A DNA stretch of 64,000 nucleotides from Mortierella sp. BCC40632 (Eukaryota > Mortierellomycota > Mortierellomycetes > Mortierellales > Mortierellaceae), in assembly GCA_011634665.1 (NCBI GenBank), contig WAEK01000012.1, positions 868,001 through 932,000 on the forward strand. The letters run 5' to 3'. A model generated the notes under the pieces. The model did not search any database. It was not told where the DNA came from and saw nothing but the letters and a program-made list of their open reading frames with translations. A program made the position numbers and the translations under genes. Position 1 is the first letter of the stretch, and every line of letters begins with the position of its first letter. This document shows positions 29,901-42,527 of the stretch, in pieces.

Positions 29901-32728
29901 GCACCCCAACTTCAGCTACTGCCTTGTTTGCACATTCTCAAGACAGCCGTGCATTCTCCTTTACCGCCCTTGTTGCACACAGTATTGGAGCATAGTTGGA
30001 TAAAGTAAGGGGGGGGGAAGGTGCCAAGGGCGATGCTTCAGTCCAAACCGCGGATTACAAGCATTATGCAAAAAGGAAATCCCTCACGTACCGCTGCTGG
30101 ACATCACTGAGGTATGTATGTCTTAATGTACTCTTGAATAGCGGTGCCTGGGCTAGCGCCATGACTCTCTTCTTTCCGTCCCTCCTTTACAAAGGCCCTT
30201 CCTTTTGCACCCTTTACGTTGAAAGCATACTCATTGGCATTCATGCATTGTGTCATTCTTGGGAATAAGAGGGGAGATGGTGGTGGTAGCGGAAGAGGCG
30301 AATGGAAAGGTGAGGATTAAAGATATTTGTTCCTGAGCGGACTCTTTGGTTCAATGGAGTCCTTCCCAGTCGTACGTCATGACAAAAGTGGGGTGCTAGT
30401 CCAAAGAAGGTGGATTGGCCCAAGCATGTACCCATGAACAGATCTTTCAGCTATCATAGGCCTGTTCTTATCATGAAGACTAGCGACAGAGTCGCACTTT
30501 CGCGTATTCCGCTTTATGTAGACGGGGTCCTTTGTTGTGAACATGGCTAAGGCTGAAAGGAAAGGGGTGGATACAGTTTTTAGACTCTTATTTTTTTTTC
30601 TCCCCTCAAACCGGAGAATCCAACGGCGTTGGACATGGTCCGAACACTGAGGAAGAAACAACTTCGCCGTGTGTATCGGTATTTCATTCAGTGTTTTTGA
30701 GTAGACACTGATGTTGCTCTCTTCTCCTCTCCCCTCCCTTCCCCTCCTTCTTTTCTTTTGGCCCATGCGTGTGCTCACGGACCAGTTACCTTTTGCCTCG
30801 ATCCGATCCATTCCCCATTTCTCTCGCGCTGTGGCATTTTTGACTCCCCATCCACCCCTGCTTCGACGCCCAGTTTAATCTAAGCCCCTCCTCCACTCAC
30901 CCCCTGTTTACTCGCCTCCATCACATTCTTTCTCTGCTTCTCTGCATACAACTTGTTCATATCTTGTGTGGTTTGTATCGCTCGTGCTTCTTTGAATTTC
31001 TCCTCGGTGCGTAGTCTGAACCATTACAGCATAGGGAGGAGAGAGGAATCTGAAGGGGAGGGGGGGAGGGAAAAGAAGGAGGAGAGGGTAGGAAAAGCTA
31101 TGCGCATGATACAAGGGGCTTCTGCGCCATGGGGCATCAGTAGAGCGCTATAGGCCAATGGCATGCAATATCTGTTCCTTGCACTGGAACTCTTGCCATT
31201 GCTATTATCCAGGTACAGGAAAGGAGACATTCTTGGAGCTCTGTATGTAAAAAAGAGAGAGCAGGTTGCCTGCAGGCTAGAGGAGCTTACACTGCTTGGA
31301 AGCACATCATCTTGATCATTTTCGATTGGTCCCGTATCTACACATGTCATACAGGGGTTAGAGAAGAGAATGCGAGCGAGTGAGTAAACGAGTGCGTGAA
31401 AGAAAAGGGTCAAGGAATGGGGGATGCTGTCGAGAGGTAGACTGATTGTTGCTTTGGGCTACTTCTGTATCAACTTGTCACCCATTTGATAAAAGTCTCG
31501 GATTAAAGTCGGTGGCGTGCAACAACAAGCGGTCTTTTTTTTTTCGAGCCAGACTACCACTGCACTTGACCATCTGTCTACGTAAAAGGCATTGCCAGAG
31601 CATCCAATCCGAGGTTATTGGGCCAAGACTAAAAAGCGCGGGAGATGGGTGAGTCAAGTAGAGATGAGTGATTCTTGAGGACGGATATTCGAGTGCCTCG
31701 GAGTAGCCGAAGAGGTGGCTCAGTTTTTTTTTTGTTCTGATCTGCAGGTTAGTCTGCTCTTGTTGGTCGAATGAAGCGAGCTGTTGTCCTACAGGAACAA
31801 TCCCGATGGCTTGACCGCCTCACCCTACCCCACATCTTTCCATTCCCCACATTTTACATCTTTAAATCTTTCCAAGCCCGGAGAATATCGCGTGGCCGGG
31901 GAGAAAGGCTCCTCCATCCTGTTCCCCGCATTTTGGTATTTCACGCTTTCCGCCGTACCTATCGTTTTTTGTGTTTCCTGCTTAAGTTCGCAAAGGACTT
32001 TTTTTTTTCTTATTTTTTTATGAGCTCAATAATGAGAAGATAGCGATCGCAGCCTACTGTGCACTTTGAAGAGTGCAAACCAGTACAACCTCGGCTAGGA
32101 GCTAGGAGCTAGAGACACAGGGGGAAAGGGAAGGAACAAGTCAGATTGCGCGAAAAAAAAAAAAAAAAAAAAGCGAGAAGGAATAGCCGGACAGGAGCAA
32201 AAAGGCAAAAACCCCCAACCTGTACGACGCCTGTGGAGATTGAACTCAACAAGAACCATACCAAAACGGTCAATATCGTGGGACAAATGATATGGAAGAA
32301 CTGGGGAGTAGACCAGCCTCCTAACTGGTCTCGCTAGGCTGTTAAACTAATGGGGACCAGAGCAGACCTGGCAGTCTGAATAGTCGAGTGGAAGTGGAGG
32401 AGGAGGAGGTTCATGAGAGTTTAGAACATTAAGAGAGAGTGTGTGTGAAGGCGTGTTTCCTGGACGAAAGAAGGTTGTTATCAAATACTCAGCCCGTCAA
32501 TTAAGCTCCTTTTGTCTTGCGCTCTTTCCCATCCTCTTTGAAGGGCCGCCTGCCACTTCCAGGCGGTCGGGCCGGACGACAACGAAAGGAGGAGTGCGCA
32601 ATCGTTTCCATTTCTGTCCAGGACTGCAAATGAAGCGATGACAAAGAGACCATGTGTCTGAAGGTTCCTGTCTCCAATCACATATACCCCGAACACGATT
32701 CAATACTGGGAGGATACTCACTCCTTTG

Positions 32729-32729
<1 letters not shown>

Positions 32730-32817
<88 letters not shown>
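32730..32817. repeat. CT microsatellite, about 88 bp
   Basis: This is an uninterrupted TC dinucleotide array, the longest simple repeat in the window. Confidence 0.95.
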
Positions 32818-32819
<2 letters not shown>

Positions 32820-34982
32820 GTCTCTCAAACCCCGAAGTATCGCCTCGTCGAAACCGGATTTTTGCCAGAGGAAGGTTCATGGATCTAGTCTAGAAGTATC
32901 TCAACACAAGGTGATCCACAGAGAGAGGGAGAGAGAAAGGAACAGAGGCCTGATGGTTGACCAATCAGTCGTCGTTGCTAATTGTCGAGTACTACCGAAG
33001 AATGAGATATGTCTTATGAGATAAAGGCGTCCAGGAGCTCATGTGGGGCGTGAGAGTGAGTGCCGAAGGCCGGAGACAGACACTCCACATGCACTGCAGA
33101 TGGGTGTGTCGTTTGGGCGATTAGGGACACTATGCAGGGTCATGATGGCGGCGAGGCCTATGAGACTGCAACGGTCACTGGAGTGTTCTTACTGGAGCAG
33201 GTGCTGGGCCCGAAAAAAAAAAAAAAAAAAGCAGTGCAGGACCAAGACACTGATGTTGCAGGCCTTCTTTGGGTACCTTAACTGAGCATGAATGACTTAA
33301 AATTTAAAAACATACCATACTTTATCCACAGAGCTACTGTTGTCCGAGAGAAGAGTGGGCTAGATGGCCGGGGAAGGAGCCAGGAAGATGCCAAGGGGAT
33401 AGCCGGAAGGCAATGACAGCCAGCGAGATGGTCAAGGAAAATTGCGTAACGGTGAAGACAGGTGCGGAAGCGGAACTCTCCGGAACTAATCGAGCTGGTC
33501 GAACGAGCAGCTCTCTCTCTTGGTGGCAGGCATGTTTGCTCTCTCTCCTCTCTCTCTGGTTAATAAAGTTTGGATTGCCTCGAGTCGGGTGCGCGCGAGA
33601 CCAGAGTCAGGTCCCTCCGACGAGTTGTACCCTCGAGGGCTCGCGGCCTTTGTACACATGCATTGCTCTGTCCTTCCTATGCTTCCCCAGATTCTTCTAA
33701 ATTAGTGGTCTTGAGACCGTCAAGGTAGGCAAACCGCACAGAGCGGGTTGACCCCAGTTTTTTTTTTTCTTTTCTTTTTCTTCGACGGGTTGTTCAGGCA
33801 CGCTGCTCCTTCATGCACACCCTTTACCTGATCTGCGTTTGGGTCACGACATCATCGCTTTGGCCCAATGGCCTCTTCGTAACCTTGCACTGCGTTGCCT
33901 TCTCCAATACTTTCCTTCCGGGGCATACTTCGCTCTTTGTGACCCTCTCGAAACTCGACACTTACACCCCTGCCTCCAAGGAGCACAAGGCAAAACGGAG
34001 CGGAGTAGCCGTGCAGGCCGAGCCTAGAAGCCAAAAACCTTATCGACGTAACGCTATAGCTGTAAATGAGCAAGAACCTGCGGCCTTTCTCACACTCTGC
34101 TTTTGACTGTTAGGATTATTCTCATCTCTCGGAAGACAAGGCTGCAGCGTTCGCATTCGAATGGCCCAACGAGTTGAGGATAGTAAGGCGGAAAAGAGGA
34201 TGGTACTCGCGCTCTCTGGTTGGATAAATAATCCTACGAATGATACACAACGTGGAATGCGGGGAGGTGGCCGTTAAATGAAGGAGATATGTCTGTAAGA
34301 AGGATGATCCATCTGCAGGCCAACACCTTTTTTTTTTTTTTTTCTGCATTGAGGCGTTGTTGTTGTTATTGCAGCTTCAGATTCCGCCTTTCTCCATGTC
34401 TTCCCCAAGACAATACTTGTTCGCCGAGAGATGCCGCGCCCAGACTAGCAATGTAACCAAGGCGGGCGGGTAGACGAGCGAGGATGGTATGAATGTACGA
34501 GTGTGTGAATTGGTGTTTATGCGAACGATCATTGGGCAAGACTAAGGAGAGATGGACAGGGCCTGACTGGGAGCCGGGATTGGGGGATCTACCGATCGTT
34601 TGCCCTTGCAGCCCGCCCGATACGGACAGCAATGGACTTTTTCTGTCCCTCTCTCTCTCTCAGACATGGGCCAGACCAGAGTCGGCTCAACTCCTTAACG
34701 TCCGCGGCAGTCTCTTAGCCCCGCTCGTCTCTTTCTTTCTCTGTCCAGTTTCTCGACTCTCCTTTCATCCTCTTCTCTCTTCTCTCTGCTTGTTTTTCGT
34801 TCGCTCTTATTTTTTTTTTTTATGCCCCGGCTGTCTTTTCTGGTCACTCGCATCGATCATTGATTTGCATCTCCATCCGTGGGGCCATCTATTCATTCGT
34901 TCATTCATTCATTCATCCCATTCGTCCAGTTCGCTCATCCAATCTCTTATTCCATCTTCTTTTTTCCCATCTCACTCACTCA

Positions 34983-34984
<2 letters not shown>

Positions 34985-35025
<41 letters not shown>
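34985..35025. repeat. CA microsatellite, about 41 bp
   Basis: An uninterrupted CA array lies within a pyrimidine-rich leader about 340 bp before the Zn2Cys6 gene start. Confidence 0.95.
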
Positions 35026-35027
<2 letters not shown>

Positions 35028-35364
35028 TCTCTCTCATCTATTTTTGTTCGCTTCTCCATTCGAACTTCACTCCTCTGGATCCGAGGTTATTTCATCTCCC
35101 CTGTCTCTCCTACCCCTGTCCTCTCTCCACCTTCGGGCGCACACCCCAGTCGCTAGTGCCTGCCTGATCAACCCCTGCCTATCTACTCCTGTCCGGCCCC
35201 TGCGAGACCCCCCTTCTTCCTAGCATCGTCCCTTGCATCACCTGGAGTCATTCTCCAGCCCTGCTTTGCCGTCCATTGAGAAGGTCCTGCGCTTTCTTCA
35301 CCCCTCCACCTCTACCAGCTCTTCCTAGAAAGACCACCCGTTTACTCTTACCCCGCACTTCAAC

Positions 35365-38300
35365 ATGACTTTCTCCGGACTGCCCAGTATCCGCGATCCA
35401 AAGCAGACGCCTAAGGGCATGTCTGCTTCTGCCTCCACTTCCTCCAGTTCCTCCACTACTTCCTCCGTCTCATCCGGCAGCCCTGCTGCCGATTCTCCTT
35501 CACCCACCAAGTCCCCTTCTGCAGACCCACTCCCACATCCCCCGGCACCCCCTTCAGCGTCTTCGGGCCTGGACAGCTCGGCAATACAGACTTCTATCGC
35601 CACCTCAGGGCCAATGCCATCTGCAATGATCGAAAGGTCATTTGAAGATCTGGTCAAGGCCAGTTTTGGCGGGGATGGCCAGAGCCTTGGATCCTTGCAA
35701 CATACCAGTCCGGCTTTCCAGTCTAGCGGCGTAGCCATTGAGGGCCTGTACAACCATGATGACTTTCATGACGGGGCTCAGTCGGGGTCTCTTCACAACG
35801 GTTCGCTATTGCTGTCGTCGACAACGCCCTCGTCGGCATTCGAAATGGTGCAGCTTCAACAGCAACCCTTTGAATTAGACCAGTCGCTTGCACCCGCCCC
35901 TGCCCCTGCTGCACCCACACCAACCAAGAAGAAACCTACGGCTCAGACCGTGAACCCAGCCCATAATTCAGCGTATAGGAAACGATTGAATGTTAACCAA
36001 GGTATGTATAAGGGAGAAAGAGATCCACGGACAATTGGTGCGCCCCGTTTACCCCAGAAAGCAGTGGCCCCACCTAGTTTCTCCTTTTCTCTCGTGCACC
36101 CACGAGGGGCCATCCCTAATCCTGGATTGACGTTGTCGCCCGATCCATGTTCGCAGTCCACGCAGTCTTTACTCCGCCCCACACCACCATGTTCGCCCAG
36201 AAGATTGCTCTCCTCAGATCGTCATTGAGCAGGGACCGATACACAATCTTGCCTGGGAAACAATCTCCGCCTCTTCCTTTCTCTCTTTTCTCCTCCAACT
36301 CCACGATCCGCTATTTCGAGAAATTTGTACCTTGTCTTGGTAACCCTTATGAGTCTACTTTTCAATCTACTCGCCTTTTAGTCTGCGATTGGTGTCGATA
36401 CCGCAAGATCCGGTGTGACCGAGAGTCGCCCTGCAACTCGTGCCAGCACTCGAAGCGAGAATGTATCCGCACACCACCTTCCGTCCTGCTCAATAATTTG
36501 AAGAGCAGTGGAGCAGATGCCGACGAACTTTTTTTGGCCTTTGGCGCAAAGGCAAAGCGCAGCCGTGCTGACAGTTCTATGGAAGGAGAGTCCCGTCGCT
36601 CCTCCAAGTCTTATCGTGGCAGCAGCATCAGTTCCTATCAGAGCTCGTCCCACCCAAGCTCGGATGACGACCACGACGACCTTGGTGATAGCCCTGCAGA
36701 AGTGGATGAGGCAACATCGCTTTCGCCTGTTGTTGACTCTCTCAACCTTGCTGGACTTGCTGTAGAGCTTGGGCTTGGACTCGGTAATGTGCCAGCTCCT
36801 CTTGACTCAACAGATACACGTGGAACCGATCTTCAACTGTGCGCCTTCGCCAATAGCTCTCAGCCACAGGACCCCGAGCATTTAGATCGTCTGGTGAAAA
36901 TCGAGACACTGCTGAGCAGTGTTATCCCCGGCGCCGCCGAGTTCATCACAGGATCCCCTCACTCACAGGCGCCACAATCGCCACTGCAGCAGGACCAACC
37001 CTTGGTCGTTGACACGGAAGAAAAGGATCCTCAGCAACCGTCGATCCTGGACTATGCGAGTCGAATGAAGCGCGTAGAGCTGCTCCTGGGATCTATTCAG
37101 GGTATGCCCCTTGCAAAGGCACTGCTTGCCCAATCGCAAGCGCAAGGGCTCCTGACAGCGGATGACAAGCAAAGGATTGCAAAGGTAAGAGAGTCTGTGG
37201 ATTGGAACGCCTCATCCCTAGTACCGGTTGTCAGGTCTTTTTGACCAAGCGCTGATCGGTTCTTACTTGCCCCTCCCCCCCTCTTTTGCCTAGAAGGAGC
37301 TCAAAAAGTTGACAAAGGCTGTGGCAAAGAAAAAGAACCAGATGGTAAATAGTAGTGGCCAGGTTATAAAGCGACCCCACGTGGCCGCTGGGTTTGCGGG
37401 CCAAAAACCTCCTCCAAAGCTCCCACAGGCTCTCGCGGAGGCCGCTAGCAAGAAGCAAGCAAATCGCAGGAAACGGGGTCGTGCTGCTGCCGCTGCCGCT
37501 GCCGTAACGACCACATCAGCTTCGACACCAGATTCTTCCAACGCAAATACCCCAGGCGACTCTAACACCGTGTCGACATCTGACTTTGCATCCACAGGTG
37601 CAAGCGAGGCAACTTTGCTGATGGCGGGGCACCAAGATTTTGCTCAGCAACAGGGGCCGTTGGGTGGTGGTATGGCAACCTATGGTGGCCGATCCATGAG
37701 CATTTCATCGAGTGCATCGCTTCACATCCCGGCGGCGATCGATAACGAGAACACCATGTCTGTTGCACCAGAGACAGTGGTCCAGCAGCACTACCCACAG
37801 TCAACAGTAGCTTTAGCAAGCCAACACCCACAGTTGTACATGGGCCAAGATCCCCGAAGCTCGTTCTCGTTCACTCCCGAGCATTCCATGCCTTCTACTC
37901 CTGCGTTTGAGGGATATCCCCATGAACTTCATCACCACTATCAACACCAACAGCAACAACAGCAACAGCACCAGCAGATGCCTCACCATCTCCAGCAACC
38001 ATTTCAGCAACGTCCTCACCAGCTACCTTCATCATCACAAGAGTTTGGCATGTCCAGGGTCAACTCAATGACTATTTCAATGTCTGATTCGATTGCTTCA
38101 TATGGGTCCTTGGTCGTTCCAGCTTCCTCTACGTGCTCCTCCAACGCTTCTTCACCCAGGACATCCAACGCAGAGACTCAGGGAACGGATCAGCAAGGTC
38201 AGGATGGAGATGCTGAAGGCCTGCACCTGGCTTCAAATGTTGGATCGTTTGCGGAGAAAATTCAGGCTCCAACAACACCACTGTCGATGGATCACATGCT

Positions 38301-39441
38301 CTTTACCCACTCTACACCCAACTCACAGCAACAAAATCAGCAACAAAATCAGCATCTGCAGCAGTTGATTGCCTTCTCCCAACCTTCGATCCAATTCGCA
38401 GGTACTTCGACCTCGAGTGCAATGCATGTCCCCACAGGCTCGGCTATGGATTTTTCATCTCTGAGCCCACTTCATCAACAGCAACAACAGCAGCCTCAAC
38501 AACAGCAGCCTCAGACAACTTCGTCGTACTTGGCTACTGAGGATCCTTCGAGACAATACCAACAGGGCTCTCATGCACTCCATTCATCCTTCCGGCCCGG
38601 TCAACATGGCTTTGCATTGGGCGCGACTGGCCTCCCTGAGTTTGGACTGGGCATGTCTGAATCTTTGGAAAGTCTTATGAACAAGAACGTCGGTACTCTC
38701 GAACTCGTACCAACCTCGGTCCAAGGTTTTCTCCAGGGTACCCCCGTATCAGTGTCTGTCTCGGCCGCGTACGAGACGCCCTCGGTATACGGCTCTCCCA
38801 GCCAAACAGAAGGCTTTCCACAAGGATTTCCTCAACATTCACTCCAAGGATCCTACCAGAGCCAACAACAGCAACAGTCATCACTACCACATCCACCCCA
38901 ACCTCAACCACAGTCTGGATTCCCAATCCCAGATATGTCTCGCTCGATGTGGATTCCCCATCACCAGAGTACTCCTGGAGGTTCTATCTCAATGACCATG
39001 GTTGTACCACCCCCAGCCCAGCAACAGCAACAGCCTCCATTTGTTTGGGCCCGTCAGCCAAGCATCAACATTCGAGCCAATTCAGATGACTCTCCTCAAG
39101 AGGAGATATCTATGGGAATGGGTATCGGTCTCGGAAACCAAAGAGAGGCTCAGCACCAGCAGCAACTGAACGCTCAAACATTATTCCAACAACAACGTCA
39201 ATTGGAGCAGCAACAACAACTGCTCCGAAAGAACTCGTTGGCTCTTCAACAGCCTTCACATCCGGTGCCTCCTGTACTCCAGCATCGTACTTCTGTCCAG
39301 CACCAACACCAACAGACATTCTATATCCCCCAGATGCAAGACGATGACGATGACGATGATGTTGCTCACAAGGGTGGGCTAATCCGTCAGGGCGGGGAGG
39401 CAACAACGGCTCCTCTAGGGGCACTGGTTCCTGAGGCCTAA
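35365..39441 (+). CDS. Zn2Cys6 transcription factor with long Q/S-rich regions
   Basis: Exons are 35365-36001, 36382-37184 and 37294-39441. Joins G|TC and AAG|AAG keep frame and give 1195 residues. A Ser/Pro-rich head of about 210 residues precedes the binuclear cluster VCDWCRYRKIRCDRESPCN followed by SCQHSKREC, which is CX2CX6CX5CX2CX6C and complete. Acidic/Ser-rich and polyQ segments follow (several Gln runs of 4-6, plus a DDDDDDD run near the end). The basic stretch QANRRKRGRAAA could be a nuclear signal. No fungal-specific middle homology domain is obvious. The cluster starts right after the first intron (380 nt), so retaining that intron would give a protein without a DNA-binding domain. 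Targets are unknown. Confidence 0.88.
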
Positions 39442-39879
39442 ATCTAGATAAGCTCTCGTGCTAGTGTTTCTAGGTCTCAAAGAGCATTGCGACCTTTTAT
39501 CCATTTGTATACTCTCCTGCCTCTTTTCTTCTCTCTCTCGCAATGAGCTAGATGATCTGTTTTTTTTTTTTTTTTTCCCAAGTCCCTTCCTGTTGTTTCC
39601 ACCATCTGTCATTTTCATCTCCTGTCTTTTTACTATTTTTTTTTTCTTGTATCATACCAAGACCACCGATATTGTACAGATTCTCTTGCTCTCTTTCAAG
39701 ATACTAATCCCTCCCCTCAATCCAACAATAACAAAAAAATTAATAATAATAAAACAAAAAACCCAAAAAAAAATGTCAACTCGTGCGTTGCGTATGTGAA
39801 TATGCCCTTTTTTTATCTCTGCAACTAAAAGAGGCTCCTCCATTCTCTTTCTCTCTCATATTTCATTCATTCATTCTTC
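39442..39879. other. Tail-to-tail spacer between the Zn2Cys6 and acetyl-CoA synthetase genes
   Basis: No gene is seen. T-rich and A-rich tracts and an AATAATAATAAAA stretch near 39741-39753 could serve polyadenylation on the plus strand. Confidence 0.5.
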
Positions 39880-42527
39880 TCAGGAACGGCTTACTCGATC
39901 AATCAAGACTTCAACAACACTTGGATCCGCCAATGTCGAGATATCTCCCAAGGAATCTGTCTCACCCGCAACAATCTTGCGCAAAATCCGTCGCATCAAC
40001 TTGCCAGATCGAGTCTTGGGCAAATCTTCTACACAATATACCTTCTTGGGCGCAGCAAAAGGTCCAATCACCTTCCGTACCTGTGTCGCAAGTTCCTTCG
40101 CAATATCGTTCGAATGCACATGGATACCGGGCTTGAGACACACAAACGCATGGATACACTGACCCGTCACATCGTCATGCGCTCCAATCACGGCCGCCTC
40201 AGCAACCGAATGATGAAGAATGAGGGCTGATTCAATCTCGGACGTCGAAAGTCGGTGGCCCGACACATTAATCACATCATCCACTCGACCTCGGATCCAA
40301 ATATATCCATCCTTGTCCCTCGTCGCTCCATCACCCGTGAAATAGTATCCAGTGTAGGGCTTGAGATAGGTCTCAAAGAACCGATAATGATTGCCATAGA
40401 TCGTTCGTGCAATCGAGGGCCAAGGCCGCTTGATCGCCAATACACCCGTCACATCGTTCGCGGTCAACTCATGGCCTGTGGCTGGGTCTAGGATCGCAAC
40501 CTCAATTCCAAAAAACGGGACCGTGGCTGAGCCAGGCTTGGTGGCAATGGCTCCTGGGAGCGGTGTGATCACATGAGAACCTGTCTCTGTCTGCCAGTAC
40601 GTATCTACGACCGCACATTGATTCCGTCCTACTTTCTCGTTGTACCAGTTCCAGGCCTCGGGGTTGATAGGTTCGCCCACCGAGCCAATCACCCTCAGCG
40701 ATGACAAGTCATGACCATCAACCCATTCGTCTCCCAGTCGCCTCAAGGCCCGGATTGCTGTCGGTGCTGTGTAGAACTGGGTAACTTTGTGCTTCTCGAT
40801 CAACTCCCAGTACCGAGAGGGAGTCGGGTATGTCGGGATGGACTCGAACACGACTGTGGTCGCACCAAGCATCAAAGGTCCATAGACGATATATGTATGT
40901 CCTGTGATCCAGCCCACGTCTGCCATACAAGCAAAGATATCGCCTGGATGGTAATCAAAGACATATTTAAGCGTCATGGCTGCACCCAATAGGTATCCTG
41001 CTGTCGTATGCATCACTCCCTTGGGTGCACCTGTCGATCCAGATGTGTAGAGAAGGAACAGAGGGTCCTCGGCATTCATTGTCTCTGGAGGACAGTAGCT
41101 TGGGTGCCTCATACACTCATCCCCCCACCAAACATCTCGACCTGCAGTCATGGGCACGACTGCACCTGTCCGTTGACAGACAATGACAGTCTCCACTGCA
41201 GGACAACCCTTCAGGGCTTCATCTACGATCCGTTTTGTGTCAATGGTCTTGCCACCCCGTCGACCTTGATCTGCTGTCAACACAACGCGTGAAGACGCGT
41301 CCCGGACACGATCCCGTAAAGCCTCGGCCGAGAATCCTGCAAAGACGACCGAATGCAATGCACCAATCCGAGCACAAGCCAACAGAGCAACCAAGGCCTC
41401 GGGAATCATGGGCATATAGATCGCAACTGTGTCACCCTTCCGAATACCGCGAGCCCGCAACGCACTCGCAAGTTGGCAGACCCTACGCAAGAGCTCTGCA
41501 TATGTGATATGCTCTGCGTTGTTGGGTTCGTCAGCTTCATAAATGATGGCAATCTATATTTTTTTTTTTTTTATAGGTGAAGAAGAAGGAAAAATTCCGT
41601 AAGTGATGCGTTACAAAAAAAAAAAGAAGGGGACGGTTCAATGAGCTCTTGTGTGTAGCCCCTCCAATGAAGCTGATTCAGCCATTGTTGTTGCTCTTGT
41701 TGTGGTTGTGCCGCGTGTTCAATTGAGTCAAGAAAAAAACTTTTTTTTTTTCCTTTTTCCTTTTTTCCTGAGCAAGGAACCAATGACATACCTTGTCCGG
41801 GGTTACCAGTGCATGACGGTCGACACAGTTGTAGCAGGCATTGAGTTGACCTTCCAAGAACCAAGCAACGTCGCCGTGTAAAAGGCCTCCATGTCGCACT
41901 GTGTGAAATGGTCGTGACCACGAGAGCATGTCCATCGCCATCTATCGAATCAACAAAAAAAAAAAAAAAAAAGAATGACAATAGAGGTTAGATGATCCAG
42001 CTGGGGAACAAGGTGAAAAGGGGAGGCGCTGGGCCCGGGGGAGAAAGGGGGGGGGGGTGTGAGGAGGAGAAAGTAGTAGCTATTCTACTCTTCCCTCTTT
42101 CGGATCTTCTTTCCCGTTTTCTTTCTCTTTCGGCTCTTTTCAGCTCTCTAGCTCTCTGGCGGATGTATTATGCATGGCTGTCCAAGGTCCGGTCTGTTTC
42201 ATTGTCCTTTAGATATTTTTTTTTTCCAGCTCCACCTTCCTCCCGCTATTGTTGGGGGGATGCCTCTTTATCTGTGAAGAATATCCATGGAATAGTCACA
42301 TCTTTCCACCTTTCCCGTTTGTCATTGTCTTGGTCTATTTTTTTTTTCACACATCTACTTTTCTTACCTTGCCAAAAGAATTCGTCAGGTTGTTCGATGC
42401 TCTGACGGTACATGTCCTGATATTGTTTCAAGGACGAGATATGAGGCTTGGGACATTGCTTATTGTCCAAAAGTCGCGAAGGGACGGGGTAAATAGGATC
42501 GTCCGGATGTTCGCTCATGGTTGTCAA
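39880..42527 (-). CDS. Acetyl-CoA synthetase (AMP-forming)
   Basis: Exons on the minus strand are about 42368-42527, 41792-41941 and 39880-41553, for about 660 residues, the family's usual size. The enzyme makes acetyl-CoA from acetate, ATP and CoA through acetyl-AMP. Motifs seen are [15 protein letters not shown] [21 protein letters not shown], the ATP loop [21 protein letters not shown], the hinge region [18 protein letters not shown] with [14 protein letters not shown], and the C-terminal [14 protein letters not shown] holding the Lys that is acetylated in homologues. Exons 2 and 3 join in phase 0. Exon 1 ends in phase 1 (CAAG|GTAAG) while exon 2 opens at an ATG in phase 0. Either a microexon is missed in the 426-nt first intron or a second transcript starts at MAMDMLSW. 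Confidence 0.92.

Larger units (their letters stand above)
25432..35364. other. Gene-poor stretch of about 9.9 kb upstream of the Zn2Cys6 regulator
   Basis: I found no open frame with splice logic, domain or composition that supports a gene. Frames of 60-190 codons exist on both strands but are simple-sequence driven (CT/GA, CA, poly-A/T). There are CT repeats near 26917-26947 and 32730-32817, and a CA repeat near 34985-35025. A TTCATTCATTCA block lies near 34898-34915, and long pyrimidine leaders sit close to 35300. The stretch may hold a long promoter, upstream exons of a 5' UTR or noncoding RNAs. None of these can be shown from sequence alone. Confidence 0.5.

Noticed and set aside
32497..32880. 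Arg-Glu repeat frame at the CT microsatellite
   Set aside because: It is a translation of the dinucleotide repeat only.
34493..35167. 224-codon frame before the Zn2Cys6 gene
   Set aside because: Dominated by pyrimidine and CA repeats (Ser/Leu/His-Thr runs); more likely 5' leader or promoter.
37309..39441. Separate gene starting at 37309
   Set aside because: It is exon 3 of the Zn2Cys6 gene; the splice AAG|AAG joins it in frame to the zinc-cluster exon.
41571..41981. 136-codon minus-strand frame over exon 2 of acetyl-CoA synthetase
   Set aside because: Wrong frame of a real exon; the homologous frame is [11 protein letters not shown].
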